The notes under the pieces are model-generated. The model was not told the DNA's origin. It saw only the letters and a list, made by a program, of their open reading frames with translations, and did no database searches. A stretch of DNA of 64,000 bases from Micromonospora cremea (GTDB taxonomy: Bacteria > Actinomycetota > Actinomycetes > Mycobacteriales > Micromonosporaceae), in assembly GCF_900143515.1 (NCBI RefSeq), contig NZ_FSQT01000002.1, forward strand, positions 1,365,501 through 1,429,500, read 5' to 3'. Shown here in pieces: positions 51,348 to 59,591 of this stretch. Within the stretch, counting starts at the first letter, position 1, and the number at the start of each line of letters is the position of its first letter. The translations under genes and the position numbers were made by a program.

Positions 51348-53876
51348 TCAGGGCACGACTCGAAGGCGTGGGAGCTCTCCGCCGGAGATCGTTTCCGGGT
51401 CTGCCTGGGCGCCGAACCAGGCGGCCAGGCGCTCGTACGGCAGCGGTCGGCTGAACAGGAAGCCCTGACCGATCTCGCAGCCGATGTCCTGGAGCAGCTC
51501 CAGGGTCAACTCGCTCTCCACGCCCTCGGCGACCACGGCCAGGCCGAACTGCTGGGACAGGGTCACCACCGCGTTGACGATCGCCAGGTCACCCGGGTCG
51601 GTCGCCATGCCCTGCACGAAGGAGCGGTCCACCTTCACCTCGTGCACCGGCAGCCGGCGGAGGTGGGCCAGGGACGAGTCGCCGGTGCCGAAGTCGTCCA
51701 CCGACAGCCGGACGCCGAGGTCGCGCAGCCGGCGCAGGGTCGGGACGGGCCGGTCGGTGCCGTCCAGCACACCCGCCTCGGTGATCTCCAGGGTGAGGCG
51801 CTGCGCTGGCACCCCGTACTCGGTCAGCAGCTCGCGCACCCGGTCCGGGAAATGCTGGTCGGTGAGCGTACGGGCGTTGAGGTTGACCGCGATGGACAGC
51901 GGCTGGTCCGCCTGGGCCCAGTCCCGGCTGCGCCGCAGCCCCTCGCGGAGCACCACCTCGGTGAGCCGGCTCAACTGACCGGTGTGTTCGGCCACCGCCA
52001 CGAAGTCCTCGGGGGCGACGGTGCCGTGCGTCGGGTGCTCCCACCGGGCCAGGCACTCGACACCGACCAGGTGGCGGTCCCGCAATGTCACCTTCGGCTG
52101 GAAGTAGACCTCGAGCTCGTCCTGGTCCAAGGCCCGACGCAGGTCGCCGGCGAGGCCCAGCCGGCGCAGCGACCGGGACTCCAGGGCCGGGTTGAACAGC
52201 TGCACACTGCCCGGCACCGACTTGGCGGCCGTGGCGGCGAGGTCGACCCGGAGCAGCAGGGTCGCCGCGTCGCTGCCGTGATCCGGGTGTACGGCCACCC
52301 CGACGGCGGTGTCCACATCGAGGGTGAGCGCGTCGAAGACCATCTCGTCGCGGATCTGGTCGCGCAGCTGGCGGGCCAGCTCCAGCGCCGCGTCGGCGCT
52401 CTCCAACCGCAGCGTCACCAGGAACTCGTCCCCACTGGCCCGGCCGACCAGAGCCGACGACGGCGCGCTGGCCCGCAACCGCTTGGCGACCTCGGCGAGG
52501 ACCTTGTCCCCGGCCGCGTGACCGAGAGACTCGTTGACCTGGCGCAGCCCGTCGACGTCGAAGAGCAGCAGTGCCACCACTTCGCCGGGAGCGCCGATCT
52601 TGACCGACTCCTCCAGCGCCCCGGTGATCCGCCGTCGGTTGGGCAGCCGGGTCAGCGCGTCGTGGTACGCGTCGTGCCGCAGCCGGTCGACCAGTCGTGA
52701 GTTCTCCAGCGCCACCGCCGCGTGCGCGGCCACCGTCTCTAGGACCGAGATGTCGCGCTGGGTGAAGTACACGGGGTCAGCGAGCCGGTTGGTGACCTCC
52801 AACGTCCCGATCACGACACCGCCGGACCGGAGCGGAACGACGACCGTGTCCTTGACCCCCCGCTCGGCGAGGCTGGCCCGGAACTCGGGATCACTGGTGA
52901 GACCACGGCCGACCGTGACGGGGCGAGCCGTCTCCAGCACCTTCTCCCGCAGCGCGGGCGGGGTCAGGGACAGGTCGAGCAGGCCGGAGTCCTCGACCCG
53001 TGCGGTGAGCAGGATCTCGGGATGTCGTCCCTGTGCCGGCAACCAGAGGGTGGCGTACTCGGCCTGCATCAGCGCGCGGACCCGCCCGAGCAGAGCGTCG
53101 ACCAGGGTCCCGTCCTGGCCGCTGGCCGCCACCGCCCGGCTCAACTCGTACATGTCGGTCAGCGTGCGGTGCTGGCGGAAGAACTGGGTGTACGAGCGGT
53201 AGACCAGCGCGAGCCCGGCCGCCAGCGCGGCCAGCGGTAGCAGCGACCACCAGGACACCTGGATCAGGATCAGGACGATCAACCCCGCGGAGACGTTGAT
53301 GCCCGCGGTCAGGAGCAGGGACGGCACCGCACGGAGCGTCTCCCGCCCCTCCTGCCAGCCCTGCAGGAGGGTGTGTACGGACGCGACCGCGGTGAGGCTG
53401 ACCAGGATCACCACACTGATCGCGAAACACAGACTCACCCACGTTGCCGGGCCGACACCCGACCTCGGCGGCAGCGCCTGGAGAAGCAGGGTGGCGAGCG
53501 ACGTCCCGGCGGCGGCCCGCGCGACGTTGAACCAGACCTTTGGCGCCGTTATCCGATGTCGCAGTTGCGTGACCAGGGACGCGAGCGTGTAGATGACCAC
53601 GACCGTCAGCGGCGGCAGGAAGTGCAACGCGAGCACGAGCGGCAGCTCGGTCAGGGTCATGGCCACCGACTGCCGACGAACGACCAGCACCAGCAGCGGA
53701 AGACCCGCGGCGATCATCGCCGCGAGAAGCAGCGCTGCCCAGTGCCAGTCGCCGAACGGCCGGTCGGCGACCAGACCCGTGAGAGTTGCGCAGGCGACCG
53801 CGAGAAGTACCAGTGGAGCCGTGATGATCCAGGCATCTTCCGACGACCGACGCCTCAACTGGTCGCGCGCGATCAT
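51348..53876 (-). CDS. Membrane-bound GAF-GGDEF-EAL protein (cyclic di-GMP turnover)
   Basis: 842 residues. About seven to eight transmembrane helices fill residues 15-228, then a GAF domain (~240-393), GGDEF (~400-558) and EAL (~575-823). The GGDEF motif is SGDEF (481-485) and the EAL motif is ECL (607-609); the catalytic Glu stays. Other EAL residues are present: AVNLNA, LEITE, VDDFGTG (727-732), VKVDRSF, AEGVES, GQGFLFSRP. Phosphodiesterase activity is plausible; cyclase activity is uncertain. ATG at 53876 has GGGAG upstream; the frame open to 54122 is not coding. It follows a 42-residue membrane ORF by 61 bp. Confidence 0.93.
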   Translation of the reverse strand: MIARDQLRRRSSEDAWIITAPLVLLAVACATLTGLVADRPFGDWHWAALLLAAMIAAGLPLLVLVVRRQSVAMTLTELPLVLALHFLPPLTVVVIYTLASLVTQLRHRITAPKVWFNVARAAAGTSLATLLLQALPPRSGVGPATWVSLCFAISVVILVSLTAVASVHTLLQGWQEGRETLRAVPSLLLTAGINVSAGLIVLILIQVSWWSLLPLAALAAGLALVYRSYTQFFRQHRTLTDMYELSRAVAASGQDGTLVDALLGRVRALMQAEYATLWLPAQGRHPEILLTARVEDSGLLDLSLTPPALREKVLETARPVTVGRGLTSDPEFRASLAERGVKDTVVVPLRSGGVVIGTLEVTNRLADPVYFTQRDISVLETVAAHAAVALENSRLVDRLRHDAYHDALTRLPNRRRITGALEESVKIGAPGEVVALLLFDVDGLRQVNESLGHAAGDKVLAEVAKRLRASAPSSALVGRASGDEFLVTLRLESADAALELARQLRDQIRDEMVFDALTLDVDTAVGVAVHPDHGSDAATLLLRVDLAATAAKSVPGSVQLFNPALESRSLRRLGLAGDLRRALDQDELEVYFQPKVTLRDRHLVGVECLARWEHPTHGTVAPEDFVAVAEHTGQLSRLTEVVLREGLRRSRDWAQADQPLSIAVNLNARTLTDQHFPDRVRELLTEYGVPAQRLTLEITEAGVLDGTDRPVPTLRRLRDLGVRLSVDDFGTGDSSLAHLRRLPVHEVKVDRSFVQGMATDPGDLAIVNAVVTLSQQFGLAVVAEGVESELTLELLQDIGCEIGQGFLFSRPLPYERLAAWFGAQADPETISGGELPRLRVVP

Positions 53877-53937
53877 CCCGCTCCCTGTCGGTCCGGCGTA
53901 TGTCGTAAGAGGATCGACAGCCCGTCGAGCGGAGCTG

Positions 53938-54066
53938 TCAGACCCAGATGATGTCCGCCATGTGGAGGTCCGCCGGGACGCCACCGTGGTTGGCAACGAC
54001 AACGCCAGCGACGGCAGCGAGGATGAGGAGCGAGCCAAACAGCCGGCCCAACCTACGACCAGACAT
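53938..54066 (-). CDS. 42-residue single-pass membrane protein
   Basis: ATG at 54066 with AGGAG 7 nt upstream; the protein begins MSGRRLGRLFGSLLILAAVAG and ends MADIIWV. It has a basic N-terminus, one transmembrane helix (~10-26) and a short outer tail. Too short for standard gene finders, but the ribosome binding site, topology and position 61 bp before the GGDEF-EAL gene support it. It could be a partner or regulator of that protein. No family recognised. Confidence 0.65.
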   Translation of the reverse strand: MSGRRLGRLFGSLLILAAVAGVVVANHGGVPADLHMADIIWV

Positions 54067-54528
54067 GATTGCTCCTGTCGGAAAGTGTCGTGGGGATAGT
54101 GGAGGTTCCACGATCGTGCCACAGTGCGGGCAGCGAGAGAAGTGGGGAGGCCCCGACTGGCCCCACCGTCCGTGACTTCCCGCCGTTCGGCCCACCCCCG
54201 TCATCGCACTAGGCCAGATGACGAGCCTGCGAGCGTCTCACCGCTTCGTACAGCGTTGATTACGACCTTCAACGCAATTCGGTCCAGCCGTAAGGCAGTC
54301 ACCTAATTCGGTGCGGCAGTCACTATGCGTAACGCTTTGAGGTGGCGTCAACGCTTTCGCCTCCCGCTCGGCCATCGACCACCATACCGGTTCATCGCGA
54401 TCGCGCCAGTACCTCAACGGGTGCGCTTAAGGAATGCAGCAGTCGGCGAGGCAGCCGCACTCGAACGGCGTCATCGCAGCTCAATGGAGTCGGCGTATCG
54501 GTGGTGATGACTGAGGCCTCCAACTGCC

Positions 54529-54546
54529 GTAGCTTTCGCGACGGAT
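54529..54546 (-). repeat. tRNA-Tyr core copy (candidate attachment-site remnant)
   Basis: GTAGCTTTCGCGACGGAT is identical to 58809-58826 inside tRNA-Tyr (3' side of the anticodon stem plus variable arm). Similarity continues at a lower level into the T arm (about 10 of 16 bases) and into the anticodon loop. It is in the same orientation as the tRNA, 4.28 kb away. Confidence 0.5.
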
Positions 54547-54610
54547 CAACACGACGTCGACAATCGTGCCCTACTCTCGCGCACTGAGCCGCCGCCCCTC
54601 CCGCCGAGCC

Positions 54611-54635
54611 GGTGCCCTTACCGGGGCAGGGCACC
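54611..54635 (-). terminator. Candidate terminator of the epoxide hydrolase gene
   Basis: 8-bp stem GGTGCCCT/AGGGCACC with a 9-nt loop, ~140 nt behind the stop. Weak. Confidence 0.35.
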
Positions 54636-54776
54636 CGGTCCAAAGGGGACCAACCTGGCCGACCTACGAACACCGACGGCATGTGGATGAGCGCCTCGCC
54701 AAGAAGCACCCTGCCCGCCACTGAAGCTCGGGCCGCGGCTCACTGACGAGGGGGTCAAGCGAGAACCGGAGCTGGC

Positions 54777-55973
54777 TCAGGATTTCCGCAGCGGCCGGAA
54801 CGCGGCCCGCACCTCGGTGGAGATGAGCTCCGGCTCCTCCCAGGCGGCGAAGTGACCGCCGCGGTCGACCTCGTTGAAGTACGCGAGGCCCGGGTAGACC
54901 GTCTCGGCCCAGCTGCGCGGGGCGGCCCAGATCTCGTCGGGGAACGTCGTGAAGCCGACCGGAACCGAGACCGGCGGAGGGGCCTGGCCGGCCGCGGTGG
55001 CTGCGGCGATGGTCCGTCCAAACTCCCAGTACCACCGGGCGGACGAGGCGCCGGTGCCCGTCAGCCAGTACAGCGTGATGTTGTCGACGATGCTGTCCCG
55101 GGTGAGACTGCCCACGGGCTTGCCGTCGACGAACGCGCTGGAGATCTTGTAGTAGCTGTCCGTGTCATGGTCGAGCATCCAGGCCGCCAGCCCGACGGGT
55201 GAATCCAGCAGGGAGTAGCCGATCGTCTGCGGCCGGGTGGACTGCTCCAGGAAGTAGCCGAACCCGTCCGTCATGAACGTGTTGAGCGCGTCGAGCGCCG
55301 TGCGTTCCTGCTCGGACTTCGCCGGCAGTTGGTCCTTGATGCCGAGCGCCCCGGCGAGCAGGTTGACGTGGATGCCGACCAGCCCCTCGGGTGCTTGGCG
55401 GCCCATCGCGTCCGTGACGCTGGCACCCACGTCGCCTCCCTGCGCGACGTAGCGCGTGTAGCCGAGGCGGTCCATCAGCTGCGCCCACGCGCCGGCCATG
55501 CGGTTGGAGTCCCAGCCACGCTCGGACGGCTCTCCGGAGAAGCCGTAGCCAGGCAAAGACGGCAGCACCAGGTGGAACGCGTCCTCGGCGGTGCCGCCGT
55601 GCGCGGTCGGGTCGGTGAGCGGGCCGACGACCCCGAGCAGCTCGACGACCGAGCCTGGCCAGCCGTGCGTCATGATCAGCGGCAGGGCGTTCTCGTGCTG
55701 CGACCGCACGTGGATGAAGTGGATCTCGACGCCGTCGATGACGGTCGTGTACTGCGGCAGGGCGTTCAGCTTCGCCTCGCACGCGCGCCAGTCGTAATCG
55801 CTGGACCAGTAGCGGGCCAGCTCCTGGACCGTCGCCAGTTGCACACCCTGGGAGCGATCGGTGACCAGCTCTCGGGTGGGCCAGCGCGTGGCCGCGATCC
55901 GGCGACGCATGTCGGCGATCACATCTTCCGGTGTGTCGAGCCGGAAGGGACGGATTTCGGTGTCGTCAGACAT
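54777..55973 (-). CDS. Epoxide hydrolase family protein (alpha/beta hydrolase)
   Basis: 398 residues with the N-terminal EHN domain (RPFRLDTPEDVIADMRRRIAATRWP) and an alpha/beta-hydrolase core: oxyanion motif HGWPGS, nucleophile Asp in QGGDVGAS, lid Tyr in the SYYKIS region, and catalytic His in RGGHFAAWEEP. It should open epoxides, or detoxify related compounds, in the cytoplasm; there is no signal peptide. ATG at 55973 has AGGTGG upstream; GTG at 55982 is an alternative. Stand-alone gene within the tRNA-Tyr-flanked segment. Confidence 0.93.
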   Translation of the reverse strand: MSDDTEIRPFRLDTPEDVIADMRRRIAATRWPTRELVTDRSQGVQLATVQELARYWSSDYDWRACEAKLNALPQYTTVIDGVEIHFIHVRSQHENALPLIMTHGWPGSVVELLGVVGPLTDPTAHGGTAEDAFHLVLPSLPGYGFSGEPSERGWDSNRMAGAWAQLMDRLGYTRYVAQGGDVGASVTDAMGRQAPEGLVGIHVNLLAGALGIKDQLPAKSEQERTALDALNTFMTDGFGYFLEQSTRPQTIGYSLLDSPVGLAAWMLDHDTDSYYKISSAFVDGKPVGSLTRDSIVDNITLYWLTGTGASSARWYWEFGRTIAAATAAGQAPPPVSVPVGFTTFPDEIWAAPRSWAETVYPGLAYFNEVDRGGHFAAWEEPELISTEVRAAFRPLRKS

Positions 55974-56534
55974 GTTCTCCACCTACCGGTCGGTTCGACC
56001 GGCGCCGGGGCGTCGGCAGGGCTGGCACGTGCCCAGTTTCGCAGCGGGCCGGCGACCGACGGACCGAAACGCGAATTCGCGCAGGGGTCCGGCCCGGACC
56101 GGCTTACCGATCTCTGTAGTGAAGAGTGCGTCGCTCACGGTGGCGGTCGTGACCAGCCGCACTCAGGCGGAACTGGCAGCCCCATCCGGCGCATCGCAAA
56201 TCAGGAACCGGAGGCCCCGCCCCAGCTGTCTGGCACCCTCTGCCAGCGGCGGGGCTTCTCCGGCCGCACCTGCCACAAGCGTGCGCAACGGGGGCACTTT
56301 CGCTCTCTCGTATAGACCCGACTGCCGGGCTCCTGCCTTGGGGCGGGCGGGGGAAGATGCCGGCGACACCAACAGAACAGATAGATGGGGCTGCCCATGA
56401 GGCCTGAGTATCCACGTTAGGACCGACCATCTGGAACGCCAATCATGATCGGATGGCTTTGGTGGCTGATCACCCGGTCCGGAAGCCGACCTGCCCGGCG
56501 GGGTCCTATCACGCGCTCTCAGTAGGTTGTCCCC
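55974..56534. other. Intergenic region, possible decayed coding sequence
   Basis: 561 bp. Short minus-strand frames around 56200-56400 include a zinc-knuckle-like stretch (KCPRCARLWQVRPEKPRRW) in one frame and hydrophilic peptides in others, none with a good start. It may be a degraded gene. No other signal seen. Confidence 0.4.
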
Positions 56535-57365
56535 GTGGAAGCAGTCTTCGTGCTCCGTCAGATAGTCGCCGGGCTAGCTCACATTGCGAAGGTTGCCGTT
56601 GAGGCTGAGCCGGCCGACCAGGACCAGGTGGTCGTTTCTCCCCATGCGTTCGACTGGTTGCGGGATCTGTACGGACCGCATGCCGTGGTCGACAGACCGA
56701 TCAACCAGCAGTTCATCACCGAGGCGTTGGAGGGCGCGCGATATGCGCTCGCCCACGTACAGGGCCGCGACCGCGCGAGCAGAGTGACACTGCCGATGAT
56801 CGGGGATTCCCCGGCCGACACGTGCGACGGTGACGTCAAGCTGGCTGCTGCCTACGCGGTAGCCGGCGCACTGGGCGGCCAGATGGAACCGGCCCCGTAC
56901 CTTGGTGCCGACGGCGCCGTTTTCCCGGCTCAGCCCGCCGTTTTCCCGGCTCAGCCCGCCGCTGAAGTTTGGGCGCCGGCCGGCGCGTTGAGCAGTGTCA
57001 GGCGACACGAGCTTGCCCCGCCCGCTCTTGACAGCCGGGCACCGTTCCCGCTGTGGGTTCGTGATGAGGACGGCGGCCCATACGAGCCGAGCGATCCTGC
57101 CACGCTCGGGCCCCCGGCCTCGTGGGGCGACTGGCGGCCTGGCGGCGGTGGTCGGAATCCATGGTCAACATCGCCGATCCGAGGGACAGCAGAGCCGTCG
57201 GGGCAGAGGAGGACGCAGCCTTCGCCGCCGAGGGACGTCTGCTGGCGGCGCGTGTTGCGGGAGGACTACCGCAGGCGGTGGTCTGGTTCTACGACGGCAG
57301 CAGCGCCGACACGGCCGTACCAGACTGAGCCGGGCCCAGGGCGCGGCTGCCGACAGCACCGGTGA
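56535..57365 (+). CDS. Hypothetical protein, C-terminal half doubtful
   Basis: Open from GTG 56535 for 276 residues. The first ~125 look like a folded alpha/beta domain (MEAVFVLRQIVAGLAHIAKVAVEAEP, VVVSPHAFDWLRDLYGP, FITEALEGARYALAHVQGRD, DTCDGDVKLAAAYAVAGALG). A tandem AVFPAQP repeat follows at ~127-140. After ~nt 57160 third-codon-position GC falls in this frame and rises in the +2 frame, so the real protein probably ends or shifts there. Lower GC at the third codon position than the neighbours suggests acquisition. No family recognised; weak ribosome binding site. Confidence 0.55.
   Translation: MEAVFVLRQIVAGLAHIAKVAVEAEPADQDQVVVSPHAFDWLRDLYGPHAVVDRPINQQFITEALEGARYALAHVQGRDRASRVTLPMIGDSPADTCDGDVKLAAAYAVAGALGGQMEPAPYLGADGAVFPAQPAVFPAQPAAEVWAPAGALSSVRRHELAPPALDSRAPFPLWVRDEDGGPYEPSDPATLGPPASWGDWRPGGGGRNPWSTSPIRGTAEPSGQRRTQPSPPRDVCWRRVLREDYRRRWSGSTTAAAPTRPYQTEPGPGRGCRQHR
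56916..56957 (+). repeat. Tandem 21-bp repeat inside the hypothetical gene
   Basis: Two exact copies of a 21-mer (56916-56936 and 56937-56957), each encoding AVFPAQP in the gene frame. The in-frame length implies recent duplication without loss of the reading frame. Confidence 0.9.
57161..57328 (+). CDS. Possible small protein or frameshifted C-terminus
   Basis: 55 residues from ATG 57161 (MVNIADPRDSRAVGAEEDAAF, then LLAARVAGGLPQAVVWFYDGS). The codon pattern has the high third-position GC expected of real genes here, better than the overlapping frame. No convincing ribosome binding site, so it may be the displaced C-terminus of the gene at 56535 rather than a separate gene. Confidence 0.4.
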   Translation: MVNIADPRDSRAVGAEEDAAFAAEGRLLAARVAGGLPQAVVWFYDGSSADTAVPD

Positions 57366-57557
57366 CGGCAACAGGCCGGGACGAGGACGGCCGGCAGCCG
57401 CCGGGCGCGGACAGTCCCCCGGCTCAGGGATGCGGACGGACACGCCCAGACGGAGCGCCCAGAACTTGTAAGCGAGTAGTCCGGGCCTGCGGGCCGACCG
57501 GACCCGTCATCGAACAGCGCACGCCACACGTGCCCACAGCGGCACCGACGGCAGTGA

Positions 57558-58508
57558 CTAGTCAGCGACGTGGATGACGACCTTGCCGCGGCGTTTGGCC
57601 GTCTCGAGCGCCTCGTAACCGGAGCGCGTCTCAGTGAGAGGCAGCACGCGGTCCAGCACCGGCCTCAACCGGCCGTCATCGACGAACTCGGCGATGGAAC
57701 GCAACGCGTTCTGGTCGGGCTCGACGACAAAGAAAACCCCACGAACGCCATGCCGGGCTGCTTCCTGCTGGTCGGGAGGCGTGGCGAGGGTGACCAGGAC
57801 ACCGCCCCGTTTCAGGAGCAACCAGGACCGCGACTGCGTCGCTCCTCCGACAAGATCAACTACTACGTCCACGTCGCTGACGTGATCCTCGAAGCGGTCG
57901 TGCGCATAGTCGATGACCTGCTCGGCACCCAGACCCTTGACGAACTCCAGGTCGGCCGCCGCCGCCGTTGCGCTCACGCGAGCACCGAGACCCGCCGCGA
58001 GCTGCACCACGTAGCTTCCCACGCCGCCGGCACCGCCGTGCACCAGCACGTGCTGACCGGCCTGCAGATCAGCGTGGTCCACCAGCGCCTGCCAGGCACT
58101 CAACGCAGCCAGTGGGAGCGCCGCGGCGTGGTCATGGTCAACGGTGGTGGGTTTGGCCGCCACGACGGCCGCGGGCAGGGCGACGTACTCGGCTGCCGCG
58201 CCATCGCGGGTGAAAGGGATCAAGCCGTAGACGGCCTCCCCCTCGGCGGGGCTCTCCACCCCCGCGCCGGACGCCGCGACGACTCCGGAGAACTCGTGCG
58301 ACGGGATGATCGGGGTGCGCTCCGGTCCCGTCCCGTCCTGGCTGTGCGTCCACGTTGCCGGCCAGGTGAGCTCATGGGGTGTCATGGAAGCGGCCTTCAC
58401 GGCCACCAACACCTCACCAGGCCCCGGCTCGGGCCGCGGCGCCTCCTCGTACACGAGTTTCTCCGGCCCGCCTCTGGTGTGGGCTCTCACGGCGTGCATC
58501 GTGCTCAT
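57558..58508 (-). CDS. Zinc-independent medium-chain oxidoreductase (quinone oxidoreductase-like)
   Basis: 316 residues. The GroES-like N-terminal domain (PGPGEVLVAVKAASMTPHELTWP, PSHEFSGVV) precedes an NADPH-binding Rossmann fold with HGGAGGVGSYVVQLA. The zinc-binding Cys/His set of alcohol dehydrogenases is missing, which places it with quinone oxidoreductase/enoyl reductase relatives. ATG at 58508 has AGGAG ~10 nt upstream. Stand-alone gene; substrate unknown. Confidence 0.92.
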   Translation of the reverse strand: MSTMHAVRAHTRGGPEKLVYEEAPRPEPGPGEVLVAVKAASMTPHELTWPATWTHSQDGTGPERTPIIPSHEFSGVVAASGAGVESPAEGEAVYGLIPFTRDGAAAEYVALPAAVVAAKPTTVDHDHAAALPLAALSAWQALVDHADLQAGQHVLVHGGAGGVGSYVVQLAAGLGARVSATAAAADLEFVKGLGAEQVIDYAHDRFEDHVSDVDVVVDLVGGATQSRSWLLLKRGGVLVTLATPPDQQEAARHGVRGVFFVVEPDQNALRSIAEFVDDGRLRPVLDRVLPLTETRSGYEALETAKRRGKVVIHVAD

Positions 58509-58734
58509 CCGACGACTGCTCCTTCCCGACCACATGTCGATCAGCCCGCCGGCCGCCCCTGGGATGATCGCAGTCTGGCTCCCGCATTATCTGGCGGTTC
58601 GGCAGCCGCCTGCCGGACTTCCGTAACCCTTGCCCCTTCGGTGCAGAAGCCCGCGGGGTACACGCGCCGCAAGATCGACCTGCCCACAACCAGTCGTCAC
58701 TGGACCCAACCGGACTCGGCCAGACAAACGACAA

Positions 58735-58770
58735 CGGCCCCCGATCAGCATCTCTGCTGGTCAGGGGCCG
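58735..58770 (-). terminator. Terminator of tRNA-Tyr
   Basis: A 16-bp stem with one mismatch and one G-U pair (58735-58750 with 58755-58770), followed on the minus strand by GTTGTCGTTTG. It begins 11 nt behind the encoded CCA. Confidence 0.75.
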
Positions 58771-58780
58771 CATCTGCACC

Positions 58781-58864
58781 TGGTGGCGGGTAGAGGATTC
58801 GAACCTCTGTAGCTTTCGCGACGGATTTACAGTCCGCTCCCATTGGCCGCTCGGGCAACCCGCC
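58781..58864 (-). tRNA. tRNA-Tyr (anticodon GTA), CCA encoded
   Basis: 84 nt including CCA: acceptor GGCGGGT/ACCCGCC, D arm with GCCCGAGCGGCC, anticodon region ACTGTAAAT, long variable arm (class II) GCGAAAGC, T arm AGAGG-TTCGAAT-CCTCT. Its 58809-58826 segment is duplicated at 54529-54546. Confidence 0.96.
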
Positions 58865-58902
58865 AGGGCACCCCACCGCGTCGCAACGCGGCGGCGGAAG
58901 CA

Positions 58903-58933
58903 AGGATAGCGGCTCCCCCCGGCACCGGCGCAA
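58903..58933 (-). promoter_or_regulatory. Candidate tRNA-Tyr promoter
   Basis: TTGCGC (58928-58933) and TATCCT (58903-58908) with a 19-bp spacer, 38 bp before the tRNA. Confidence 0.4.
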
Positions 58934-59011
58934 CCGGGTACGGTCAGGGGGTCGTGCCGCCGGTCGGCGGCCGACGGCAGGCCCAGACCGCCGGACAGCA
59001 GGAGCAGAAGC

Positions 59012-59506
59012 ATGCCAGCGAACCCGTCTTTCGACATCGTGAGCAAGGTCGACCGCCAGGAGGTCGACAACGCCCTCCGCCAGGCGGAGAAGGAGCTCTC
59101 GACGCGGTTCGACTTCCGCGGCACCGGCGCGGAGATCTCCTGGTCGGGCGAGGAGGCGATCGGTCTTCAGGCGGAGACCGAGGAGCGGGTACGCGCCGCG
59201 CTGGACGTGTTCAAGGAGAAGCTGGTCAAGCGGAACATCTCGCTGAAGTCGCTGGACGCCGGCGACCCGCGCCCGTCCGGCAAGGTCTTCAAGATCGACT
59301 GCAAGGTGATCCAGGGCATCGAGACGGACAAGGCCAAGGCGATCAGCAAGAAGATCCGCGACGAGGGCCCCAAGGGCGTCCAGGCCCAGATCCAGGGCGA
59401 CCAGCTCCGGGTCACCGGCAAGAAGAGGGACGACCTCCAGGCGGTCATTTCGCTGCTCAAGGGCGAGGATTTCGGCGTCGCGCTCCAGTTCACCAACTAC
59501 CGGTAG
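59012..59506 (+). CDS. YajQ family nucleotide-binding protein
   Basis: 164 residues, the two-domain ferredoxin-like YajQ fold ([72 protein letters not shown]). Family members bind cyclic di-GMP or other nucleotides and RNA. ATG with AGGAG upstream. A cyclic di-GMP enzyme lies 5 kb away, so it may be an effector, but that link is inference. Confidence 0.93.
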   Translation: MPANPSFDIVSKVDRQEVDNALRQAEKELSTRFDFRGTGAEISWSGEEAIGLQAETEERVRAALDVFKEKLVKRNISLKSLDAGDPRPSGKVFKIDCKVIQGIETDKAKAISKKIRDEGPKGVQAQIQGDQLRVTGKKRDDLQAVISLLKGEDFGVALQFTNYR

Positions 59507-59591
59507 GGACGCTGGCGCTTGCCGCGCCTGCGGGAGGCCTGACCCGAGGCGCGACGAGCGCAGCCATTTCTTTCCGGCGACGCCACACGGC

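Larger units (their letters stand above)
54067..54776. other. Intergenic region with tRNA-Tyr-like fragment
   Basis: About 710 bp without a credible gene and with lower GC than the surroundings. It holds the 18-nt tRNA-Tyr core copy (54529-54546) and a GGTGCCCT/AGGGCACC hairpin (54611-54618 with 54628-54635) that may terminate the epoxide hydrolase transcript. Reading frames here lack ribosome binding sites and conserved features. Confidence 0.6.

Noticed and set aside
54392..54721. 109-residue frame on the minus strand in the intergenic region
   Set aside because: It resembles the spurious peptides read through tRNA-Tyr genes (PSRKL motif) and has no start signal; I treat it as the tRNA-like remnant instead.
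56200..56400. Zinc-knuckle-like peptide (KCPRCARLW) on the minus strand
   Set aside because: No credible start or length and poor codon bias; at best a decayed gene, so listed only as an intergenic note.
54529..58864. Intact integrative element at tRNA-Tyr
   Set aside because: No integrase, excisionase, replication or transfer gene lies in the interval; only a remnant is arguable.
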